A DNA stretch of 64,000 nucleotides. Origin: Rhodopseudomonas_A palustris_F (GTDB lineage: Bacteria; Pseudomonadota; Alphaproteobacteria; Rhizobiales; Xanthobacteraceae). Every line of letters starts with the position of its first letter. Position 1 is the stretch's first letter. Positions 16,465 to 25,184 of the stretch are shown one piece after another. The stretch spans positions 3,596,001-3,660,000 of the forward strand of contig NC_007925.1 of the NCBI RefSeq assembly GCF_000013745.1, given 5' to 3'. The position numbers and the translations under genes were made by a program. Under the pieces are notes generated by a model. That model was given only the letters and a program-made list of their open reading frames with translations. It had not been told where the DNA came from and did not search any database.

Positions 16465-16980
16465 TTAACGCACCGTTCGGCGGCGATACGTCACATAGGA
16501 AAAGTCCGCGCTGTCGTCGGCCGCCGCGGCGTTGCGGATTCGACCGGCTTCCTCCCACGCGGCGGCGTCGAGCGCTGCAAAATGGGCATCGCCGGCAGGC
16601 GAGGCGTGAACTTCGGTCAATTCGATACGGTCGGCGACCGCCAGCCATTGCGCATACACTTCGGCCCCGCCAATCACCGCGATCTCGGTGGCAAAACGCC
16701 GCAGCGCATCGCCGCGGGCGATCGCCTGCGCGGTGTCAAACGAGCTTGTCACCACCGCGCCGGGCAGCGTCAGCCCGGTGTCGCGCGTCATGACGATGTT
16801 GGTGCGGCCCGGCAGCGGCCGGCCGATCGACGCAAAGGTCTTGCGGCCCATCACGACCGGCTTGTTCAGGGTCAATTGCTTGAACCGCTGCAGGTCGGAC
16901 TTCAGCCGCCACGGCAACGCGCCGGCCGATCCGATCACGCCGTTGTCGGCCACCGCGACGATGAGCACGATTTGGATCAT
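16465..16980 (-). CDS. folA: Dihydrofolate reductase
   Basis: A 171-residue enzyme that reduces dihydrofolate with NADPH. 'VAVADNGVIGSAGALPWRLKSDLQRFK' contains the substrate-binding Leu-Pro-Trp and the conserved acidic Asp, 'VVMGRKTFASIGRPLPGRTNIV' binds NADPH, and 'IGGAEVYAQWL' follows. It recycles the dihydrofolate made by ThyA, whose gene lies upstream on the same strand. Two unrelated small genes separate them. Its ATG overlaps the stop of the preceding gene by four bases. Confidence 0.97.
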   Translation of the reverse strand: MIQIVLIVAVADNGVIGSAGALPWRLKSDLQRFKQLTLNKPVVMGRKTFASIGRPLPGRTNIVMTRDTGLTLPGAVVTSSFDTAQAIARGDALRRFATEIAVIGGAEVYAQWLAVADRIELTEVHASPAGDAHFAALDAAAWEEAGRIRNAAAADDSADFSYVTYRRRTVR

Positions 16981-17348
16981 GCGGCGGGTCGAAGGATGTA
17001 CGCCTCGTCTACATAGGTGCCATTGCTGTAGGCGCCGCGGACACGATTATTCCGCGCAGAGACCGACATTACCGCTTGAACTATCGGATTGTCCGGTTTG
17101 ACGACCGAGTACAGCAAATCGTCGCGATCGGGAAGTTCATCGCTGTGATCGACGATGGTCTGTGCAATGCGGATGGTCTGCCGGAGCGCGCGTTCGGAAC
17201 GCTCGCGAGGCACGATGTAAAGACGGCCCTGCCCCTCGTCATCGAGGACCCAGATCGCGGTCTCGACCAAAAACCCATCTTGCTCGAGGAGGTCGAGCAA
17301 CCGTCGCGCCGTCTCGAACTCTCCTGCTACAGCTTGCTGCGCAACCAC
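16977..17348 (-). CDS. Uncharacterised protein paired with a HEPN gene
   Basis: A 123-residue soluble protein that I do not recognise. It begins with a helical stretch ('ARRLLDLLEQDGFLVETAIWVLDDEGQGRLYIVP') and includes 'ERSERALRQTIRIAQTIVDH'. No nucleotidyltransferase GSxRxG motif is visible, so it is not an obvious MNT partner. It overlaps the HEPN gene by 22 bases and folA by four, so all three are probably co-translated. Base usage is less GC-rich than in folA and thyA, hinting at acquisition. Confidence 0.82.
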   Translation of the reverse strand: MVAQQAVAGEFETARRLLDLLEQDGFLVETAIWVLDDEGQGRLYIVPRERSERALRQTIRIAQTIVDHSDELPDRDDLLYSVVKPDNPIVQAVMSVSARNNRVRGAYSNGTYVDEAYILRPAA

Positions 17349-17743
17349 GGCAGAATTCCTTTCTCGATGGCTTCAATGAGATCAGCGGCTTCATTCACAC
17401 TGAACTCGCCATACCGACTGGTCTCTGTCCAGCTCAACGCGATTTGCCACAATCCCCGAAATTCAGCATCGACGTTTTGATGAGCTTGAAGATCATCCTT
17501 CAGATGACACAGGTTCACCAACTGGGAGAAATTGTGCGTGAAAGCGTCCTTCAATAGAGCTTTGTCGGGCAATGTATCGGCCTTAAATTGACTCGACAAG
17601 ATCGCTTTGAGCATCAGTTCAACGGCATAGCCCGCGAGATAATAAGCGTTTCCGGCACTGCCCGCTTCAAGCAACAGCTTGGCATCCTGCAGCTTGGCAT
17701 CGGCAAGTTCGATCAGCCGAGCTTTTTGGATTTCCGCCATCAT
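17327..17743 (-). CDS. HEPN-domain protein
   Basis: A 138-residue, mostly helical protein. 'LAGYAVELMLKAIL' matches the helix typical of HEPN domains, followed by 'HNFSQLVNL' (compare 'H.l..L') and a terminal 'RYGEFSVNEA..LIEAIEKGILPWL'. The R-x4-6-H motif of RNase-active HEPN toxins is not visible, so catalysis is doubtful. Its ATG directly follows the thyA stop codon, and its 3' end overlaps the next gene. With that gene it forms a two-gene unit inside the thyA-folA operon. Base composition is lower in GC than its neighbours. Confidence 0.85.
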   Translation of the reverse strand: MMAEIQKARLIELADAKLQDAKLLLEAGSAGNAYYLAGYAVELMLKAILSSQFKADTLPDKALLKDAFTHNFSQLVNLCHLKDDLQAHQNVDAEFRGLWQIALSWTETSRYGEFSVNEAADLIEAIEKGILPWLRSKL

Positions 17744-18538
17744 CTACACCGCCACCTCGGCCTTGATGTGCGGATGCGGGTCGTAGTTGTGCAGCGTGAA
17801 ATCCTCGAAGCGGAAGCCGAAGATGTCCGTCACCTGGGGATTGATCGTCATCACCGGCAGATCGCGCGGCGTCCGCGTCAGCTGCAGCCGCGCCTGCTCG
17901 AGATGGTTGGAATAAAGATGCGCGTCGCCGAGCGTGTGGATGAACTCGCCGGGCTTGAGCCCGGTGACCTGCGCCACCATCATGGTCAGCAGCGCGTAGG
18001 AGGCGATGTTGAACGGCACGCCGAGGAAAACGTCGGCCGAACGCTGATAGAGCTGGCACGACAGCCGGCCGCGCGCGACGTAGAACTGGAACAGGCAATG
18101 GCACGGCGGCAGCGCCATCTGGTCGATCTCGGCGGGATTCCACGCCGTCACGATCAGCCGCCGGGAATCCGGGTTGCGCTTGATCATCTCGACCACGTCG
18201 GCGATCTGGTCGATGCTGCGGCCATCGGCGGCCGGCCAGGAGCGCCATTGCGAGCCGTAGACCGGCCCGAGATCGCCGTTCTCGTCGGCCCATTCGTCCC
18301 AGATCGAGACGCCGTGGTCCTTGAGATATTTGATGTTGGTGTCGCCCTTCAGGAACCAGAGCAATTCATGCACGATGGCCTTGAGCGGCAGCCGCTTGGT
18401 GGTGAGCATCGGAAAGCCGGCGTCGAGCGCAAAGCGCATCTGATGCCCGAACACCGACAGCGTGCCGGTGCCGGTGCGGTCGTGCTTCTCGGCGCCCTCG
18501 CCGAGAATCCGTTGGAGCAGGTCGTGATACTGGTTCAT
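17744..18538 (-). CDS. thyA: Thymidylate synthase
   Basis: Makes dTMP from dUMP with methylenetetrahydrofolate. The 264-residue length is exactly that of E. coli ThyA. The active-site Cys lies in '[13 protein letters not shown]', with '[20 protein letters not shown]' and '[11 protein letters not shown]' as further signatures. ATG at 18538 starts the canonical '[12 protein letters not shown]'; a longer frame exists but adds unrelated residues. It is the first gene of thyA-HEPN-unknown-folA. Confidence 0.98.
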
Positions 18539-18698
18539 GCTGAAGGCGTGTTCCGGAAGACTTGGGGCCGTGGCGCGCTGTTGCACCGCGGCTGCGGCGA
18601 CTCGCTCGCCGCTGCATAGCCCAAAGATGCCTATCGCGACCACAACCGACAAGATGGAACCGGGATCCGTCCCCGCTCCGCTGACTGGCCGCGTCGTT

Positions 18699-19685
18699 TC
18701 AATGCCAATTCTGCGTCAGCAGCGGGGTCCACCGCGCGATCTCGCTTCTGACCAGGGCAGCCAGAGCTTCGGGCGTCCGCTCCGCGGGCGTCGGGATGAC
18801 GCTGCCGAGGTCGAGCAATTGCTTGCGAACCACCGCGTCGTCCAAAGCCTTGGACACCGCCGCGTTGAGCGTTGCGATCACCGCGGGCGGCGTTCCCTTC
18901 GGGGCAAAGAAGGCGTTCCAGGCCTGGACCTCGAGCTCCGGCAGTCCGGCCTCGGCTGTGGTGGGGACATCCGGCAGCGACGGATTGCGTTGCTGCGTCG
19001 CCACGGCGTAGGCCTTGATCGTTCCGCTTTTGACCTGCGGCACCGCATTGACGATCTGATCGCACATGTAATCGACCTGCCCGCCGACCAGCGCGTTCAT
19101 TGCCGGGCCGGTGCCGTTGTACGGAACGCCGGTCGGGCGAATTCCCAGGATCGAATTGAGCAACTCGCCGGAGGCGTGGGAAACCGAGCCGAGGCCGGCA
19201 TGCGCGGCGTTCAGCTTCTCGGTATTGGCCTGCACGTAAGCGACGAACTCCCGGAGATTATTCGCCGGGAAATCCTTGCGCGCCAGGATCACGATCGGGG
19301 TGCCGGCCAGCAGCCCGACCGGCTCGAAGTCGGTTTGCGGATCATAGGCCAGTTTGGAATACAGCGGCACGGCCGCCGCGTGCGTGCCCATGTGGCCGAC
19401 GATCAGCGTGTAGCCGTTATTGGGGGCCCGCGCTGCGCGGGTCGTCGCCGTGGTGCCGCCGGCGCCGACGACGTTTTCGATCACCATGCTTTGACCGAGC
19501 GTCCGCGCCATATGCACCGTGACGATGCGGGCGAGGACGTCGGTCGGACCGCCGGCGGCGAACGGAACGATCACGGTAACCGGCCGCGACGGATAGTCGT
19601 CGGCGGCAGCGCATTGGGTAACAATTACTAAAATACCGGCGAACGCCAGGCGGGTCACCGCCAGCAAGCGCTTCAATAAATCCAT
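18699..19685 (-). CDS. Tripartite tricarboxylate transporter substrate-binding protein (Bug/TctC family)
   Basis: A 328-residue periplasmic binding protein with an N-terminal signal peptide ending near 'CAAA' and the Bug-family pattern '[23 protein letters not shown]', 'NVVGAGG', '[13 protein letters not shown]' and '[22 protein letters not shown]'. It presents a carboxylate ligand to the TctA/TctB permease encoded just upstream in the same orientation. GGGGAGA lies just before the ATG. The ligand cannot be named. Confidence 0.95.
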
Positions 19686-19786
19686 CTGCGTCTCCCCGGG
19701 AGACCGGCATCAATTCAGGAAAGCCACTACTTGTTCAGCAACATATCGTCGCGTCAAGCGCCGCGACGTCGCGGCGCATCCAAATA

Positions 19787-21304
19787 TCAACTTTCGGATT
19801 CCACGAAGACCTCGTCGCGCTTCCGCCGCAGCGATGGCAGCAGCGCCAGCACCAACAGCACCGCGGCGCACGCCATCAAGGCGGCCGATAACGGACGGGT
19901 GAAGAATACCGTCGCGTCGCCACGCGAAATCAGCAGCGCGCGGCGAAGATTTTCCTCCATCAGCGGCCCCAGCACCATGCCGAGCAACAGCGGCGCCGGC
20001 TCGAAATCGTGCTTGATCAGCCAATAGCCGAGCAGCCCGAAGGCGCCGGCGAGGATGACGTCGAGCGGCGAATTGTTGATGGAATAGATCCCGATCGCGC
20101 AGAAGATCACGATCGCCGGAAACATCAGCCGATACGGCACCCGCAACAGCCGCACCCAGATGCCGACCAGCGGCAGGTTGATGACCAGCAGCATCAGATT
20201 GCCGATCCACATCGAGGCGATCATGCCCCAGACTAATTCCGGCTGTTTCTGCATCACCTGCGGCCCCGGCACGATGCCGTGGATGGTCATCGCGCCGACC
20301 ATCAACGCCATCACCGCATTGGGCGGAATGCCGAGCGTCAGCAGCGGAATGAACGAGGTTTGTGCCGCGGCGTTGTTGGCGCTTTCCGGGGCGGCGACGC
20401 CCTCGATCGCGCCGCGGCCGAACCGCGACGGATCGCGGGCGATCTTCTTTTCGAAAGTGTAGGCGGCGAACGAGGCGATCACCGCGCCGCCGCCCGGCAG
20501 GATGCCGAGGATCGATCCCAGAATCGTGCCGCGCAGGATCGCCGGGGCGGACTCGGCCAGGTCTTTCCTGGTCGGCATCAATCCGGTGATCTTCTGCTGC
20601 ACCAATTCGCGATCGATTTCCGCGCCGGCGTCGAGATTGCGGATGATCTCGGCGAAGCCGAACACGCCCATCGCCACCGTGGCGAATCCGATGCCGTCGG
20701 CGAGTTCGGGAATGTTGAACGCCATCCGCGAGGCGCCGGTCTCGACATCCGAACCGACCATCGACAACAGCACGCCGAATACGATCATCGCGATCGCCTT
20801 CAGCACCGAGCCTTTGGCAAGCACCACGGCGAAGATCAGCCCGAGCACCATCAGCGAAAAATATTCCGCGGGGCCGAAAGCGAGCGCCAACCTGGTGAGC
20901 GGCGCGCCGAGCACCGCGATCAACACCGTGGCGACGCAACCGGCGAAGAACGACCCGATCGCCGCGATCGCCAGCGCCGGGCCGGCGCGGCCCTGCTTCG
21001 CCATCTGGAAGCCGTCCAGCGTGGTGACCACCGAGCCGGCCTCACCCGGAATGTTGACCAGGATCGAGGTGGTGGAGCCGCCATACTGGGCGCCGTAATA
21101 GATCCCGGCGAGCATGATCAGCGCGCCGACCGGCGGCAGGCCGAAGGTGATCGGCAGCAGCATCGCCACGGTGGCGACGGTGCCGATGCCCGGCAGCACG
21201 CCGACCAGCGTGCCGACCAGCGCCCCGATCAGACACAGCAGCAGATTGACGGGAGAAAACGCGACGCCAAAACCGAGCGCGAGGTTGGAAAACAGATCCG
21301 CCAT
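19787..21304 (-). CDS. Tripartite tricarboxylate transporter large membrane protein (TctA family)
   Basis: A 505-residue integral membrane protein with about 12 predicted segments. It has the TctA signatures 'GVLPGIGTVATVAMLLPITFGL' near the N terminus and 'GSILGILPGGGAVIASFAAYTFEKK' in the middle (the two inverted-repeat gating motifs). It forms the transport channel driven by ion gradients. GAGGAG precedes the ATG. It starts seven bases after the TctB stop. Confidence 0.95.
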   Translation of the reverse strand: MADLFSNLALGFGVAFSPVNLLLCLIGALVGTLVGVLPGIGTVATVAMLLPITFGLPPVGALIMLAGIYYGAQYGGSTTSILVNIPGEAGSVVTTLDGFQMAKQGRAGPALAIAAIGSFFAGCVATVLIAVLGAPLTRLALAFGPAEYFSLMVLGLIFAVVLAKGSVLKAIAMIVFGVLLSMVGSDVETGASRMAFNIPELADGIGFATVAMGVFGFAEIIRNLDAGAEIDRELVQQKITGLMPTRKDLAESAPAILRGTILGSILGILPGGGAVIASFAAYTFEKKIARDPSRFGRGAIEGVAAPESANNAAAQTSFIPLLTLGIPPNAVMALMVGAMTIHGIVPGPQVMQKQPELVWGMIASMWIGNLMLLVINLPLVGIWVRLLRVPYRLMFPAIVIFCAIGIYSINNSPLDVILAGAFGLLGYWLIKHDFEPAPLLLGMVLGPLMEENLRRALLISRGDATVFFTRPLSAALMACAAVLLVLALLPSLRRKRDEVFVESES

Positions 21305-21310
21305 TGCTCC

Positions 21311-22090
21311 TCACGGGGTCAGAAAACGTGGGAGCAGCGCCAACGGCAGACCGAGGCCGTAAGGAAACAGCAGACTGCAGCAGGCGGTGAGACAGAGCCC
21401 GACAAGGGTGGTTTGCCGCCAGCGGATTTCCGCGGTGCCGAGCGCTGCGATCATGAAGCTGGCGAAGGCCGAGATCACCAGGCCGAGCGGCCGGATCGCG
21501 ACCGCAAAGCACAGGATCGCCAGCGATACAAACAGCGGGCCGCGCCAGGCATAGGCGGCGAGCGCCGGGCCTTCGGTGAACAGCCCGACCGCGACGATCG
21601 CCGCCCCCAGGCCCATCAGCAATACGCCGAACATCCGCGGCGCGGTGCCGGGGCCGAACGAAAATCCGTGCATCCCGGCGAGATCGCTCGACGCCCACAG
21701 CGCGAAGCCGGCGATCGCAATCAGCACGATGCCGCCATAATAGTCCTGCGGCCCGCGCAGCCGAGCGAACGATGTCAGCACCGCGAGGGCGAACAGCGGA
21801 TAGGAGTAGGTCAGCGCCAATACCACATCGGACGACAGCGGATGGTCCGACGTTGCAAATTGCGACAGCAGCAGCGCCGGCAGCGCCGCAACCAAGGCCG
21901 CGCCATGGTCGAATGCGATCTGAGCCGGATCGCCGATCGGCGCGCGAAACATCAGCCCGGCGATCGCCCTCAGCACATGAACGATCTGCGGAGCGAGCGC
22001 CAGCAGCAGCACCGCCAGCGCCCCGGAGACATTCCAGCCGCTCGACCTCGGACGTGTTTGATCGGACGAGCGACCGAGCGTATCAGCCAT
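21311..22090 (-). CDS. Tripartite tricarboxylate transporter small membrane protein (TctB family)
   Basis: A 259-residue membrane protein, longer than the roughly 150 residues of simple TctB proteins, with about six to seven hydrophobic segments; 'DYYGGIVLIAIAGFALWASSDL' matches the usual TctB start region and lies in the second half. The N-terminal ~95 residues hold extra membrane segments. ATG at 22090 is preceded by GGAGAGA. The frame continues much farther upstream, but that part runs through the tmRNA gene on the other strand and is not coding. First gene of the tctB-tctA-tctC order. Confidence 0.85.
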   Translation of the reverse strand: MADTLGRSSDQTRPRSSGWNVSGALAVLLLALAPQIVHVLRAIAGLMFRAPIGDPAQIAFDHGAALVAALPALLLSQFATSDHPLSSDVVLALTYSYPLFALAVLTSFARLRGPQDYYGGIVLIAIAGFALWASSDLAGMHGFSFGPGTAPRMFGVLLMGLGAAIVAVGLFTEGPALAAYAWRGPLFVSLAILCFAVAIRPLGLVISAFASFMIAALGTAEIRWRQTTLVGLCLTACCSLLFPYGLGLPLALLPRFLTP

Positions 22091-22227
22091 GCCTGTCTCT
22101 CCGCGGCCTTTGCGACCCATTGCTCTTGGTTGGAAAGTCGTCCCACCCCGCGACCTGCCTAGCGATTTTCCAGCTGCGAAGCCAGTGAAACCGTGCCGGC
22201 GGGGCTCCGACCGGCCCGCCGACGGGC

Positions 22228-22255
22228 TTCCGCTACCGAAAATCGCCCCTATATT
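22228..22255 (+). promoter_or_regulatory. Possible ssrA promoter
   Basis: TATATT at 22250-22255 is a good -10 element. The -35 (TTCCGC at 22228-22233, 16-base spacing) is weak. Initiation near 22262 would leave an 80-base acceptor piece, as expected for permuted tmRNAs. Confidence 0.4.
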
Positions 22256-22261
22256 TGCAGT

Positions 22262-22600
22262 GCCAGTGCGCTGGCTATGACAATAAACCGCCGTCGCAAT
22301 AAACCATTCGGACCCGGGGGCAGTACCCGGCGCCTCCACCAAAGTCCGCGAAATCCGCGGGCTTCGGCGGGGGCGAAACAGGATCGACGAGGGCGTAAAG
22401 GGCGAGCTTTTGTCCGGAATGGTTCCGCCGTGATCGGGCCATGCAATAGTTGCCAACGACAACTATGCTCCGGTTGCTCAGGCAGCGTAACGCTGCTTGA
22501 AAGACCACATGAAAGTCCTGGCGGGTTAAGCGCCGCCAGGCGGGGTTCGGAGGCGCCTGGCAACAGAAGCCTCCACTGCCTCCCGGCCCGGGGGTATTTC
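22262..22600 (+). ncRNA. ssrA: tmRNA (permuted two-piece form)
   Basis: The acceptor part comes first. A T-arm of CCGGG-GGCAGTA-CCCGG is followed by CGCCTCC and ACCA (22338-22341). The coding part begins at 22369 with GGGGGCG, which pairs with CGCCTCC (one G-U) to rebuild the tRNA-like acceptor stem. The tag codons at 22452-22487 read A-N-D-N-Y-A-P-V-A-Q-A-A, then TAA at 22488-22490. About 27 bases between the parts should be removed. Gene permutation is known for alphaproteobacterial tmRNA. It rescues stalled ribosomes and marks the products for ClpXP. The outer ends are approximate. Confidence 0.95.
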
Positions 22601-22721
22601 GCTTTTCTCGGCGGAGCACTGCTGACCTGCGGGCACAGCCGGGGTACGATGATTGCAGACGCCCGACTCGGGCGACGCTTAGGCGCCGACCGGCGCGGCA
22701 TGAAGCACGACGGGACGAACC

Positions 22722-23240
22722 ATGGCGACCGACCTTATCCGATACGATGTCCTTGCCCGCGACGCGCTGCGTGGCGTGTTGCGCCAGGTGCTGACGGACG
22801 CCGCGGAGCATGGCCTGCCGGGTGAGCACCATTTCTTCATCACCTTCCTGTCCACCGCCGAAGGCGTCAAACTGTCGCCGCGGCTGTTGGTGCAATATCC
22901 GCAGGAAATGACCGTCATCCTGCAGCATCAGTTCTGGGACCTGGTGGTGACCGAGGATCGCTTCGAAGTCGGCCTGTCGTTCGGCGGCATCCCCGAGCGT
23001 CTGGTGGTGCCGTTCGCGTCGATCAAGAGCTTCTTCGATCCGTCGGTGGAATTCGGCCTGCAATTCGAGCCGTCTTTGCCCGGCGAGGTGCCGGCGGCAA
23101 ACCAGCCCGCGGCCTCGGTTCCGGCCAGCCCGGCGGTGCCGCGCGACGACGCGCCGGCCGCGTCCGAGACCCCGGCCGAGCAACCGAAGCCCAGCGAGGG
23201 CGCCGAAGTGGTCCGGCTCGACCGCTTCCGCAAGAAATAG
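22722..23240 (+). CDS. sspB: ClpXP adaptor SspB (alpha type)
   Basis: A 172-residue adaptor that binds tmRNA tags and hands tagged proteins to ClpXP. The first ~115 residues form the substrate-binding domain ('HFFITFLSTAEGVKLSPRLLVQYPQEMTVILQHQFWDLVV...FEVGLSFGGIPERLVVPFASIKSFFDPSVEFGLQF'). A flexible Pro/Ala linker follows, and a C-terminal ClpX-binding peptide ('VVRLDRFRKK'). It begins about 120 bases after the tmRNA gene on the same strand, so tag and tag-reader are neighbours. Confidence 0.96.
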   Translation: MATDLIRYDVLARDALRGVLRQVLTDAAEHGLPGEHHFFITFLSTAEGVKLSPRLLVQYPQEMTVILQHQFWDLVVTEDRFEVGLSFGGIPERLVVPFASIKSFFDPSVEFGLQFEPSLPGEVPAANQPAASVPASPAVPRDDAPAASETPAEQPKPSEGAEVVRLDRFRKK

Positions 23241-23308
23241 CCGCGCGCCACCTCTGGCCGATCAGGGAGCGCGGCGACATCGATCACATCGCATTCCAGT
23301 GAGGGGCC

Positions 23309-24727
23309 ATGGCTAAAGCCGCCAAACCGCCGCGTCCGATCAAGACGCGCAGCGAAACCGACAGTTTTGGCGCCATCGACGTTCCGGCCGATCGCTATTG
23401 GGGCGCCCAGACCGAACGCTCGCGGCAGAATTTCCGCATCGGCCACGACCGCATGCCGCTGCCGATCGTTCGCGCGCTCGGCATCGTCAAGCTCGCCGCC
23501 GCGGAAACCAATCGCGAACTCGGCCTGTTGGATCAACGGCGCAGCCGGGCCATCGTCCGCGCCGCCCGCGAGGTGATCGACGGCCAACTCGACGCGCATT
23601 TCCCGCTGGTGGTCTGGCAGACCGGCTCCGGCACCCAGAGCAACATGAACCTCAACGAGGTGATCGCCAACCGCGCCAACGAGCTGCTCGGCGGCCAACT
23701 CGGCGCCAAGAGCCCGGTGCATCCCAACGACCACGTCAATATGAGCCAGTCGTCGAACGACAGCTTTCCGACCGCGATGCACATCGCCGCCAGCCAACTG
23801 ATCGCCGCCGACCTGCTGCCTGCCCTCGACGCGCTGCACAAAGCGCTCCGCGCCAAGCAGCAGGCCTTTGCCGGCATCGTCAAGATCGGCCGCACCCATA
23901 CCCAGGATGCCACCCCGCTGACGCTGGGGCAGGAATTTTCCGGCTACGCCGCACAGGTGGAGAGCGGCATCGCGCGGCTGAAATCGGCGGCGCGCGAACT
24001 TTATCCTCTGGCGCAGGGCGGCACCGCGGTCGGCACCGGGCTCAATGCGCATCCGAAATTCGCCAAGGCCTTCGCCCGGCACGCGGCGGCGATCGCCAAG
24101 CTGCCGTTCACCAGTGCACCCAACAAGTTCGAGGCGCTGGCCGGCAACGACGCCTATGTGTTCGTGCACGGCGCCATCAATGCGGTCGCCACCGCGCTGT
24201 TCAAGATCGCCAACGACATCCGGCTGCTCGGTTCTGGGCCCCGCTCCGGTCTCGGCGAACTGATCCTTCCGGAAAACGAACCCGGCTCCTCGATCATGCC
24301 CGGCAAGGTCAATCCGACGCAGTGCGAGGCGATGACCATGGTGTGCTGCCAGGTGTTCGGCAACCAAACCGCCATCACCGTCGCGGGCAGCCAGGGGCAC
24401 TTCGAACTCAACGTCTACAAACCGGTGATGGCGCACTGCATGATCGGCTCGATCGAACTACTCGCCGACGTCACCCGCTCCTTCACTCAACACTGCGTCG
24501 AAGGCATTCGTGCCAATGAAAAGCACATTCGCGAACTGATGGAGCAGTCGCTGATGCTGGTGACGGCGTTGGCGCCGAGCATCGGTTACGACAACGCCGC
24601 CAAGATTGCGAAGGCGGCGCATGCCCGCGGCACCACGCTGAAAGAAGAGGCCATTCGGCTCGGTCTGGTGTCGGCGGCTGAGTTCGATCGGTTGGTACGA
24701 CCTGACAAAATGACGCACCCTGGGTGA
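23309..24727 (+). CDS. fumC: Class II fumarate hydratase
   Basis: A 472-residue iron-independent fumarase that interconverts fumarate and malate in the TCA cycle. The family signature 'GSSIMPGKVNPTQCEAM' (about residues 328-344) contains the catalytic Ser loop. 'SQSSNDSFPTAMHIA' and 'GRTHTQDATPLTLGQEFSGYA' are the other two conserved regions. GAGGGG precedes the ATG. The N terminus has a short basic extension. It follows sspB by 68 bases but has an unrelated function. Confidence 0.97.
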   Translation: MAKAAKPPRPIKTRSETDSFGAIDVPADRYWGAQTERSRQNFRIGHDRMPLPIVRALGIVKLAAAETNRELGLLDQRRSRAIVRAAREVIDGQLDAHFPLVVWQTGSGTQSNMNLNEVIANRANELLGGQLGAKSPVHPNDHVNMSQSSNDSFPTAMHIAASQLIAADLLPALDALHKALRAKQQAFAGIVKIGRTHTQDATPLTLGQEFSGYAAQVESGIARLKSAARELYPLAQGGTAVGTGLNAHPKFAKAFARHAAAIAKLPFTSAPNKFEALAGNDAYVFVHGAINAVATALFKIANDIRLLGSGPRSGLGELILPENEPGSSIMPGKVNPTQCEAMTMVCCQVFGNQTAITVAGSQGHFELNVYKPVMAHCMIGSIELLADVTRSFTQHCVEGIRANEKHIRELMEQSLMLVTALAPSIGYDNAAKIAKAAHARGTTLKEEAIRLGLVSAAEFDRLVRPDKMTHPG

Positions 24728-24998
24728 TTACCGGTGCTTAGAGGCCGTCGAGACAAAACTCCCACGAAGAATTGATGTAAATCATATCCCCGGACCTCGC
24801 GGATCGATCAACTGATGCTGCAGCGTTGCTGCATGGCGACCACTAAACAACCGCGGGTAGGCGTGGAACAGTGGTTCCCAGGCTCAATAGCAGCGATGAG
24901 GAAGTTGTCGTGATGGTGATCGAGCCGACCGAGGCCCCGCTAAGTCCTACACGCCGGACCGCACGCGTCGCCCGTCGCCACTCTAATGGGGGGCGATC
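24728..24998. other. Spacer after fumC; mostly no recognisable feature
   Basis: Contains the FNR/FixK-like box at 24772-24785 and two very short open frames (24837-24917 and 24910-25011, + strand) without supporting evidence. I see no RNA gene here. Confidence 0.5.
24772..24785. promoter_or_regulatory. FNR/FixK-like binding box
   Basis: TTGATGTAAATCAT matches TTGAT-N4-ATCAA except for the last base. It lies 45 bases after fumC and 214 bases before the DUF4169 start, so it might serve an upstream promoter for the small genes. Alphaproteobacterial FNR/FixK/AadR proteins use this consensus; function here is a guess. Confidence 0.35.
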
Positions 24999-25184
24999 TT
25001 GGCGGATGTGATCAACCTGAAACGTTTCAAGAAGCGCACGGCGCGTGCGCAATCCGCTGCGGAAGCGGATGCCAATCGCGCCCGGTTCGGGCGGACAAAG
25101 GCCGAACGCGCTTTGGACGAACGTCGCACCAGCCGTGCGGATGAGTTATTGGATCAACATCGAACCACCGGGGACCTGACATGA
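24999..25184 (+). CDS. DUF4169 small basic protein
   Basis: A 61-residue, highly charged protein starting 'MADVINLKRFKKRTARAQSAAEADANRARFGRTKAERALD', the DUF4169 pattern. It starts with TTG, preceded by GGGGGG at about 8 bases. Its stop overlaps the ATG of the next gene by four bases. DUF4169 and the downstream ribbon-helix-helix protein are usually neighbours in alphaproteobacteria. Function is unknown. Confidence 0.88.
   Translation: MADVINLKRFKKRTARAQSAAEADANRARFGRTKAERALDERRTSRADELLDQHRTTGDLT

Noticed and set aside
17327..17743. Calling the HEPN gene an RNase toxin of the MNT-HEPN type
   Set aside because: The R-x4-6-H motif is not visible and the partner lacks the nucleotidyltransferase GSxRxG motif.
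20279..22162. A 627-codon + strand frame opposite tctA/tctB
   Set aside because: Low-complexity Arg/Gln/His translation typical of an antisense shadow of a GC-rich gene.
22369..22600. An ordinary one-piece tmRNA or a tRNA gene
   Set aside because: The acceptor end lies upstream of the tag, with 27 bases between the parts; this is the permuted form, and no separate tRNA cloverleaf is present.
22249..22825. Several open frames on both strands over the tmRNA gene
   Set aside because: The region is explained by tmRNA structure and tag codons; the frames have no domains and conflict with it.
24837..25011. Two tiny frames (26 and 33 codons) before the DUF4169 gene
   Set aside because: No ribosome site, domain or conservation evidence; the second overlaps the better supported DUF4169 start.
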